Shown: positions 6,567 to 11,021 of the stretch, piece by piece
Position numbering within the stretch: the first letter of the stretch is position 1
Layout of the letters: the number at the start of each line of letters is the position of its first letter
Assembly (NCBI GenBank): GCA_013824385.1
Contig: PNNU01000072.1
Span: 1-11,021, forward strand
Source: Anaerolinea sp.
GTDB taxonomy: Bacteria > Chloroflexota > Anaerolineae > Anaerolineales > Anaerolineaceae
Direction: 5' to 3'
DNA: 11,021 bases
The notes under the pieces: generated by a model
What the model saw: only the letters and a program-made list of their open reading frames with translations
The model's database searches: none
Told to the model about the DNA's origin: nothing
Made by a program: the position numbers and the translations under genes

Positions 6567-8111
6567 ATGAAAACCATAAGCAAAAAGTTGTTTGGATTAA
6601 TCCCCATTGTCGTATTGGCAGCACTGTTTGTCGCCTCACCGGTGTATGCCGATGACGGCACCGCCACAACCCAGGCAGTCACGGATGTAGCTCTGGATTT
6701 GAATACGCTGTGGACCTTGCTGGCTGGATTTTTGGTGTTCTTCATGCAAGCCGGTTTCGCGCTGGTAGAAACCGGGTTTACACGCAATAAAAACGTAGCC
6801 CATACCATGATGATGAACATGATGGTTTTCTGCATCGGCGCAGTGGGCTACTGGCTGACCGGCTTTGCCCTGCAGTTCGGCGGTGTCAATTATGTCTACC
6901 CTGCCATTGGCAATATGGGTGAATGGTCTTTTGCCCCAACTACTTTAAGTGTCTGGGCCGCGGATGCACTATCCAGCCCGCTGTTGATCGCCGGACAAAA
7001 TGTGGCCGGTTTGAGTGGATGGATGCTCGGAGGCTTGGGCGCCAGCTCTGGAATTCTGGCATTCTTCCTCTTTCAAATGGTCTTCATGGATACTGCCGCC
7101 ACCATCCCCACCGGATCAATGGCTGAACGCTTGAAGTTCATCGGTTTTGTGCTGATGGGTCTTTGGGTGAGCATGTTCATCTACCCTGTTGCCGCGGGAT
7201 GGATCTGGGGCGGCGGTTGGCTGGCCAATCTGGGACGTTCACTCGGCCTTGGCAACGGTGCGGTGGATTTCGCCGGCAGCGGCGCCGTGCATACCATAGG
7301 CGGCCTGATTGGCCTTGCTGGTGCAATTGTGATTGGTCCGCGTATTGGAAAGTTTAACAAAGACGGTTCTGCAAATACAATTCCGGGGCACAACATATCT
7401 CTGGGTGTGTTGGGCACGATCATCCTCTTCTTTGGCTGGTTCGGCTTCAATCCCGGTTCTTCCCTCTCCTTTTCCGGAGCCGGACGCAGCCTGGCAGTAC
7501 TGGCGGCAGTCAATACCCTGCTGGCAGGCGCTGCGGGTGGATGTGCCGCCATGACTTTTATGTGGCTATTCGGCGCCACCAAGAAACCAGATCCCGGATA
7601 CAGTGTGAACGGCATTTTGGCCGGGTTGGTGGCAATTACCGCCCCCTGTGCATTCGTTGAAACCTGGGCGGCAGTAGTGATCGGCTTAATTGCCGGTGTG
7701 TGGGTGTGCATAGCCGGTCCGCTGCTTGAAAAACTAAAAATTGACGACCCCGTGGGTGCGGTGCCTGTGCATCTAGGCAACGGTATGCTGGGTGTACTCG
7801 CAGTTGGGTTATTTGCTTACGGCAACCCTGACACCGCCGGCTGGAACGGCATCACCTCCCCAGTGACCGGATTATTCTATGGCGGCGGATGGGGTCAACT
7901 GGCAGCCCAGGCGCTTGAAGTGGTTGCCTTGATTGTCTTCGTCGGTGGACTTTCTTACCTGTTTTTCAAGCTGCTCAACGCATTGAAACTGCTAAGGGTT
8001 TCGCGCGCAGTGGAGCTGCAAGGGCTTGACATCCCCGAAATGGGAGCAGTGGGTTACCCGGTGGATTGGGAACCCGCGGCTGATGCCATTATTTTCAGCA
8101 GGGAAAAATAA
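6567..8111 (+). CDS. amt: Ammonium transporter, Amt family (AMT1-like)
   Basis: This 514-aa polytopic inner-membrane protein conducts ammonium/ammonia as a trimer. A signal peptide (1-28, ending VYA) precedes eleven or so helices. Pore residues match the family: Asp234 in 'DFAGSGAVH', the twin histidines H242 and H402, the Trp of 'WGGG' (W214), the Phe gate (about F173, and F294 in 'GWFGFN'), and Ser298 after it. The 'DFAGSG' form and 'GSMAERLKF' place it near the AMT1 branch rather than E. coli AmtB. The regulatory C-terminal tail 'LRVSxxxELQGLDIPEMG' is present, with Met in place of the usual His before Gly. The start at 6567, with GGGAG 8 nt upstream, is chosen over an in-frame ATG at 6510 inside the preceding gene because it gives a clean signal peptide. 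No PII gene is adjacent. Confidence 0.96.
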   Translation: MKTISKKLFGLIPIVVLAALFVASPVYADDGTATTQAVTDVALDLNTLWTLLAGFLVFFMQAGFALVETGFTRNKNVAHTMMMNMMVFCIGAVGYWLTGFALQFGGVNYVYPAIGNMGEWSFAPTTLSVWAADALSSPLLIAGQNVAGLSGWMLGGLGASSGILAFFLFQMVFMDTAATIPTGSMAERLKFIGFVLMGLWVSMFIYPVAAGWIWGGGWLANLGRSLGLGNGAVDFAGSGAVHTIGGLIGLAGAIVIGPRIGKFNKDGSANTIPGHNISLGVLGTIILFFGWFGFNPGSSLSFSGAGRSLAVLAAVNTLLAGAAGGCAAMTFMWLFGATKKPDPGYSVNGILAGLVAITAPCAFVETWAAVVIGLIAGVWVCIAGPLLEKLKIDDPVGAVPVHLGNGMLGVLAVGLFAYGNPDTAGWNGITSPVTGLFYGGGWGQLAAQALEVVALIVFVGGLSYLFFKLLNALKLLRVSRAVELQGLDIPEMGAVGYPVDWEPAADAIIFSREK

Positions 8112-8137
8112 AAGCGCTTATTTGATGCTTTCCTCTG

Positions 8138-8181
8138 GTGGAAAGATAGGTCGAATGGTCTGTCTTTCCACTCTAATTTTG
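8138..8181 (+). terminator. Intrinsic terminator of the ammonium-transporter transcript
   Basis: GTGGAAAGATAG (8138-8149) pairs with CTGTCTTTCCAC (8160-8171) over 12 positions with one G-U pair and a 10-nt loop. TCTAATTTTG follows as the U-rich tract. It begins 27 nt beyond the amt stop codon. Confidence 0.7.
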
Positions 8182-8206
8182 TCATCATCCTTTTCTCCCT
8201 TTAGAC

Positions 8207-8234
8207 ACACCCACTCTGGAATCAGAGTGGGTGT
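8207..8234. terminator. Perfect hairpin between the convergent amt and HIT genes
   Basis: ACACCCACTCTG and CAGAGTGGGTGT are exact 12-nt complements around a GAAT loop. The hairpin lies 5 nt beyond the HIT stop codon and about 95 nt beyond the amt stop. It probably separates the two converging transcripts. There is no strong U tract on either side, so the termination mechanism is uncertain. Confidence 0.6.
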
Positions 8235-8238
8235 CGGT

Positions 8239-8691
8239 TTAATAAAGGAGACTCTCAATGACCATTTTCAGATCTGCCATCAATCCGCGGTCGCGGTCAA
8301 GGTCGAAGGGGTTGGAATCCATGTGCTCTTTGGAATAGGACCACGGCAAGTGGCGGCGAATTGCATCAGGTTCGTGCAGATAACGCGGGACGATGTGAGC
8401 ATGCAGATAAGGATCGGAATTGCTCATCATGCCATAATTAATCCGGAATGAATCAGTCACCGTCAGAAGAGCGTCACCCACAATACTCATATCGAGCATA
8501 AAGCGGGCTCGGGCTGGCAGATCAAGGACATTGATCGAATCCATTACAGGGTCGGCCAGCAGGATGCAGTATCCGCGCAGGTACTGCATGTCAGCCAGCG
8601 CCACCCAGCCTGAGGGTACCTGGCATATGATGGAAGGATTGGTTCCGCTGCGGGCGGTTTCGATACGCGAGAGGAAGTTGGAATGGGGCAT
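8239..8691 (-). CDS. HIT-family nucleotide-binding protein
   Basis: This 150-aa cytoplasmic protein has the histidine-triad fold, which hydrolyses or transfers nucleotidyl groups (Ap4A hydrolase, HINT or GalT-like members). The active-site strand reads 'SDPYLHAHIVPRY' (92-104). His97 and His99 align with the nucleophilic and third histidines of the triad, while the first histidine position is Tyr95. Other family features are 'GYCILLADP' (40-48) and the loop and helix 'LDLPARARFMLDMSIVGDALL' (56-76). AAAGGA lies about 9 nt before the ATG. It stands alone in this window, convergent to amt and followed by a strong hairpin. The family call is firm; the substrate is unknown. Confidence 0.85.
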   Translation of the reverse strand: MPHSNFLSRIETARSGTNPSIICQVPSGWVALADMQYLRGYCILLADPVMDSINVLDLPARARFMLDMSIVGDALLTVTDSFRINYGMMSNSDPYLHAHIVPRYLHEPDAIRRHLPWSYSKEHMDSNPFDLDRDRGLMADLKMVIESLLY

Positions 8692-8782
8692 AATGGATTT
8701 TCCTTTGAAATTTGTTTTTTTTACTTTTTTTTATAGATTCCGGGATTAATAATTCTAACTGCCAGAATATATTGACTTTTTA

Positions 8783-8821
8783 AACCCCAGAAACCGGGAA
8801 TCTGGGAGATTCCCGGTTTTT
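8783..8821. repeat. 39-nt hairpin repeat, copy 1 (after first DinB-like gene)
   Basis: AAACCGGGAATCT (8791-8803) and AGATTCCCGGTTT (8807-8819) are exact complements around GGG. With flanks, the 39 nt match 9391-9429 at 38 positions. It begins one nucleotide after the stop codon of the DinB-like gene. On the plus strand it ends in TTTTT; in the gene's own direction the U tract is poor. Confidence 0.8.
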
Positions 8822-8822
8822 C

Positions 8823-9326
8823 TTAACTTCGGTAAGGAGCTTGATGATCAATGTCGCCCACGAATTGAGGCAGGTTGGTGTGCCCGAGTATCTGACGGAT
8901 ACCGGCATTCTCCCCCAGGTGATACCAGTAGTGGTAAATAATACGCTGAAGGACGGACCCCCACAACTCTTCGGTGGTCTCTCCATCTTTGACATAATAA
9001 GTTAATAATTTTTCGTGGGTGAGACCGTCCAGCCAGGTGTCGTTGGCACGGGTAATGGTTTGCCAGGCAGTGATCATTTCAGCCAACGGCGGTGTTGTGG
9101 CAGGCTGCCCCTTGCCGCAGATGACATCCAATTCGGGGATAAGTTTTTTGCCCTGTCCGTTGTAAAGCAGGCGGGTTTGTTCCTGCCAGGCAAGATGGCC
9201 GACGTTCCAACTGATGCAATTGAGCGGTGGAAAGCGCTTGCGCGCATCTTCGTCCGAAAGACCATCGATGGCGCGCATGAATTCGCTGCGGGTGGAACGG
9301 AGTTGATCGATGAGGGGGTGAGGCAT
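8823..9326 (-). CDS. DinB-family protein, paralogue A
   Basis: This 167-aa four-helix-bundle protein belongs to the DinB/DUF664 superfamily, which includes damage-inducible DinB of Bacillus and thiol S-transferases. The expected metal-binding triad is present: His44 in 'NVGHLAWQEQ', and His132 and His136 in 'YHYWYHLGEN'. The frame is open to 9362, but the ATG at 9326 has AGGAGG 8 nt upstream and lines up with the start of the neighbouring paralogue, so the longer form is rejected. It is collinear without gaps with the gene at 9432-9938. About 103 of 167 residues are identical by hand count. The spacer between the two holds the hairpin repeat. The substrate is unknown; the superfamily often uses low-molecular-weight thiols. 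Confidence 0.86.
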   Translation of the reverse strand: MPHPLIDQLRSTRSEFMRAIDGLSDEDARKRFPPLNCISWNVGHLAWQEQTRLLYNGQGKKLIPELDVICGKGQPATTPPLAEMITAWQTITRANDTWLDGLTHEKLLTYYVKDGETTEELWGSVLQRIIYHYWYHLGENAGIRQILGHTNLPQFVGDIDHQAPYRS

Positions 9327-9390
9327 TGTAATATCCTCCTGAAATTGATAGAACAAACACATACAGTTTTCAGACCGTAGGATAATAATT

Positions 9391-9429
9391 AACCCTAGAA
9401 ACCGGGAATCTGGGAGATTCCCGGTTTTT
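9391..9429. repeat. 39-nt hairpin repeat, copy 2 (after second DinB-like gene)
   Basis: This copy has the same 13-bp perfect stem and GGG loop as copy 1 (stem 9399-9411 and 9415-9427), with one C/T difference in the flank. It lies 2 nt after the stop of paralogue B. The copies are 608 nt apart, about one gene unit, consistent with duplication of gene plus hairpin or with insertion of a dispersed element. Confidence 0.8.
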
Positions 9430-9431
9430 GC

Positions 9432-9938
9432 TTATTCAGCACGATACGGCGCCTGGGTGTCGATGCTGCCTACGAATTGAGGCAGGTCGGTGTGACCGAG
9501 GTTCTGGCGGATGGCGGCGTTCTCGCCTGTGTGGTACCAGTAGTGGTAGATTACCCGCTGCAACATGTTGCCCCAGTAGCGATTGATGGGTTTGCCATCC
9601 TTGATGACCTGTTCAGTCAGTTTTTGGGTGGTAAGTGTATCCAAAAACGGATCGGCGGCCTTGGTTATCTTCTTCCAGGCTTTCAACATCTCGTCCAGGT
9701 TGGGGGTGCTGGCCGGGGCGCCGTAGGCAAAAAGCTCATTGAGTTCGGGCATCAGAATTTCGCCCTGGCCAAAGGTGACAAAGTAACGCTGTTCGTGCCA
9801 GGCGAGGTGGCCGACATTCCAGGCGATGCAGTTCATAGGCATGAAGCGCTTGGCGGCGTCTTCAGCGGATAGTCCCTTGAGACAGCGCTTAAATTCGCTG
9901 CGGGTGAAACGCAGTTGGTCCACGAGGGGATGGGTCAT
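9432..9938 (-). CDS. DinB-family protein, paralogue B
   Basis: This 168-aa DinB-like four-helix protein keeps His44 ('NVGHLAWHEQ'), His132 and His136 ('YHYWYHTGEN'), at the same residue numbers as paralogue A. Conservation is densest in the first 50 residues and from 122 onward; the loop at 51-75 and residues 108-121 differ most, suggesting altered substrate or partner choice. AAGGAG lies about 9 nt before the ATG. The same-strand order places it upstream of paralogue A with a 105-nt gap containing the hairpin repeat, so readthrough into A may be limited. The name refers to the YfiT/DinB fold, not to the E. coli DNA polymerase IV gene of the same name. Confidence 0.86.
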   Translation of the reverse strand: MTHPLVDQLRFTRSEFKRCLKGLSAEDAAKRFMPMNCIAWNVGHLAWHEQRYFVTFGQGEILMPELNELFAYGAPASTPNLDEMLKAWKKITKAADPFLDTLTTQKLTEQVIKDGKPINRYWGNMLQRVIYHYWYHTGENAAIRQNLGHTDLPQFVGSIDTQAPYRAE

Positions 9939-10052
9939 AATGAGGCTCCTTGATTAGATAAATAATGATGATTCTACACAATTATAATGAATTCCAAGTA
10001 ATAATAGACTTCCGCTGCTACAAAAAAAAGTAAAGTCCAAGTTTAAGGGCAG

Positions 10053-10084
10053 ATTCCGGGAGTTCTAATCCAAAACCCTGGAAT
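10053..10084 (-). terminator. Imperfect hairpin after the small membrane-protein gene
   Basis: On the minus strand ATTCC-A-GGG pairs with CCCGGAAT, giving 8 bp with one bulged A and a 15-nt loop. It begins 6 nt beyond the stop codon at 10091. An eight-T run follows about 23 nt later (10022-10029), so intrinsic termination is possible but not canonical. Confidence 0.4.
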
Positions 10085-10090
10085 TGAAAT

Positions 10091-10335
10091 TTATTTCTTC
10101 TTTATCACAAAACCGGCAATGTAACCAAAGCCGAGTCCCTGCAAGCAGTCGTTGAGATGGACCTCGAACCCGGGGAATCCAAACAGTATTGAACTGGTGC
10201 CGATGTAGCCCGCCGCTATTGTGGCGAGGATTACCAGCAGCCAAGCCCACCAATTTTTAGGTGGTTTTTTGCGCCGCGCAAGAGCAGCCAGCCGATGAAG
10301 GCGAAAACAAGAATCATAACCAAACTTGAAATCAT
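10091..10335 (-). CDS. Small membrane protein gene spanning two reading frames (-1 shift)
   Basis: From an ATG at 10335 with AGGAGG 5 nt upstream, the first frame encodes a hydrophobic helix ('LVMILVFAFIGWLLLRGAKN', residues 5-24) and then stops at 10231, for 34 residues. Shifting to the -1 frame after the Asn codon at 10266-10264 gives 57 further residues: 'PPKNWWAWLLVILATIAAGY' and then 'FGFPGFEVHLNDCLQGLGFG', ending in KKK at 10094. The joined 81-aa product is a sensible two- or three-helix membrane protein; the first-frame tail 'HLKIGGLGCW' is not. The change falls on six As followed by C. Possible causes are a one-base deletion, a homopolymer error, or programmed frameshifting. I do not recognise the family. 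Confidence 0.6.
10264..10270 (-). other. Possible slippery heptamer A-AAA-AAC
   Basis: In the initiating frame the codons are gcA-AAA-AAC, which fits the X-XXY-YYZ pattern for -1 ribosomal slippage, exactly where the second frame must be entered. Directly after it CCACC and GGTGG can pair as a short stem (10249-10264), but this is weak and touches the heptamer rather than sitting 5-8 nt away. A base lost from an A7 run explains the data equally well. Confidence 0.3.
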
Positions 10336-10467
10336 AATACCCTCCTGAAGATGTTCATCCATTGAATGATTACCTGTAAAGGTGTTACTGTTTTCCCCAA
10401 ATTATTATTGATTATAGATATTTTTGAAAAAGAATCAAGCCGTCGCAAAATCAAACGGTTTAGAGCA

Positions 10468-10502
10468 AATTTCGGGAGTTATAAAACCAAACTCCCGAAA
10501 TT
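10468..10502. repeat. Perfect 13-bp inverted repeat
   Basis: AATTTCGGGAGTT and AACTCCCGAAATT are exact complements around a 9-nt A-rich loop. It lies in the 222-nt gene-free stretch between the nucleotidyltransferase-like and small membrane-protein genes, 7 nt from a second, stronger hairpin. No U tract follows on either strand. Confidence 0.6.
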
Positions 10503-10509
10503 CAAGAGC

Positions 10510-10542
10510 AGACCCCCGCGGATTTGAAATCCGCGGGGGTCT
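10510..10542 (-). terminator. Strong GC-rich hairpin after the nucleotidyltransferase-like gene
   Basis: AGACCCCCGCGGATTT and AAATCCGCGGGGGTCT are exact 16-nt complements separated by one base. The hairpin starts 15 nt beyond the stop codon at 10558. It is very stable but lacks a U tract in the gene's direction, so it may protect the mRNA 3' end or act as a U-less terminator. Confidence 0.5.
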
Positions 10543-10557
10543 ACCCAACACGCACTA

Positions 10558-11019
10558 CTACTTTTTCAGCAAGAAATTCTTGATCATTTCTGCTTTTTCA
10601 GTGCGCCCCATTAACTGGTAGGCTTCCAACTCATGTTCGAGAGAGATCACAGGAATATGAATATCTGCATAATCCACCCAATCTCGACTGGTTTCAATCT
10701 TGACGGGTTCGTCCCATTTTTGGTCGGCTATCAGGTGCTGCATGTCTCCCATGATTTCAATCTTGATGCCGTTGATCTCAAATATCCCAAAATAGGAGCG
10801 GATGCGTTCAGAGGCTTTAAAATGAACGAGTTTCACCAGAGAATTGACCAGCCGCCTTTCAATCTCATAAACCCCCTCTTTATCAGTTTGGATATCAATA
10901 TCGTGAATATCCATTTGCATGCCGTGCAGTACCATGCCGAGGCTGCCGGTGACGGCCCAGTTGATCGGTTTTTTGGCTGGGTTGGATAGTTCTGTATAGA
11001 TTTTTTGAAAGGCACTCAA
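10558..11019 (-). CDS. Nucleotidyltransferase-like protein (MNT/AbiEii-type fold)
   Basis: This frame of at least 153 aa reaches the right edge. Features of the minimal nucleotidyltransferase fold are 'WAVTGSLGMVLHG' (21-33, the Gly-Ser helix cap), the metal-binding pair D40-I-D42 in 'HDIDIQTD', a third acidic residue in 'GIKIEIMGD' (E88), and a C-terminal helix pair 'LEHELEAYQLMGRTEKAEMIKNFL' (127-150) similar to the 'dxxAyklxgRxkD' helix seen after such domains. The only start inside the window is TTG at 11019; no ribosome binding site can be checked because two bases remain. The true start may therefore lie outside. Substrate and role are unknown: such proteins include antibiotic nucleotidyltransferases and antitoxin/toxin modifiers. 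No partner toxin gene is visible here. Confidence 0.7.
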   Translation of the reverse strand: MSAFQKIYTELSNPAKKPINWAVTGSLGMVLHGMQMDIHDIDIQTDKEGVYEIERRLVNSLVKLVHFKASERIRSYFGIFEINGIKIEIMGDMQHLIADQKWDEPVKIETSRDWVDYADIHIPVISLEHELEAYQLMGRTEKAEMIKNFLLKK

Positions 11020-11021
11020 TA

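Noticed and set aside
7181..7780. Antisense open frame (199 codons) opposite amt
   Set aside because: The product is rich in Pro, Ala and Thr, as expected when a Gly-rich membrane protein is read on the other strand; amt itself is unambiguous.
8783..9429. CRISPR-like repeat pair
   Set aside because: Only two copies, separated by a whole gene, with no regular spacer and no cas genes.
10065..10253. 62-codon minus-strand open frame overlapping the small membrane-protein gene
   Set aside because: Its product is Arg/His-rich with no ribosome binding site, whereas the overlapping frames starting at 10335 have AGGAGG and membrane-helix character.
10264..10270. Slippery site as sign of an IS3-type transposase
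   Set aside because: No transposase motif, terminal inverted repeat or target duplication is present; the encoded product is a small membrane protein.
10558..11019. AbiE-type toxin-antitoxin or abortive-infection system
   Set aside because: Only one nucleotidyltransferase-like gene is visible and no partner gene lies within the window.

Overview
The window looks like ordinary chromosomal DNA of a free-living bacterium. The mix of genes (an ABC-2 exporter, a YyaP-like reductase, tandem DinB-family proteins, a signal-peptide-bearing Amt transporter and a stand-alone FliG-C-like domain) would fit Chloroflexota, perhaps Anaerolineae. That assignment is a guess from protein style, not from a marker gene. 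I see no rRNA, tRNA, CRISPR array, transposase or phage gene.

Region 1 (1-1863, minus strand) is a translationally coupled ABC-2 exporter: an ATPase, a permease and the first 31 codons of a second permease that runs off the left edge. Both junctions are 4-base ATGA overlaps. Region 2 (2123-3860, minus) holds three small soluble genes: an 84-aa protein resembling the C-terminal domain of the flagellar switch protein FliG, a dihydrofolate-reductase/RibD-fold protein, and a pentapeptide-repeat protein. A perfect 12-bp hairpin lies between the last two.

Region 3 (4100-8111, plus) is transport: an ion-transporter (ArsB/NhaD) superfamily permease, an 88-aa two-helix membrane protein, an unknown 160-aa membrane protein, and an AMT1-like ammonium transporter with its conserved pore residues intact. 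The 160-aa gene sits 19 nt before the ammonium transporter, in the place where a PII gene might be expected; no PII gene is visible. CCC-N4-GGG dyads lie before the permease, just after it, and before the 88-aa gene. The region ends in two strong hairpins.

Region 4 (8239-11021, minus) holds a HIT-family hydrolase, two tandem DinB-like paralogues (about 62% identical by hand count), a short membrane-protein gene in two reading frames, and a nucleotidyltransferase-like gene at the right edge. The DinB paralogues share a nearly identical 39-nt hairpin element just after each stop codon. The short membrane-protein gene changes frame exactly at an A-AAA-AAC heptamer, which could be a programmed frameshift, a mutation or a homopolymer sequencing error. 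No gene-free stretch exceeds 300 bases.

Best candidates for something new are the stand-alone FliG-C-like protein, the frameshifting small membrane protein, the paired hairpin repeat and the repeated dyads around the transport genes. None of them is proven from sequence alone.
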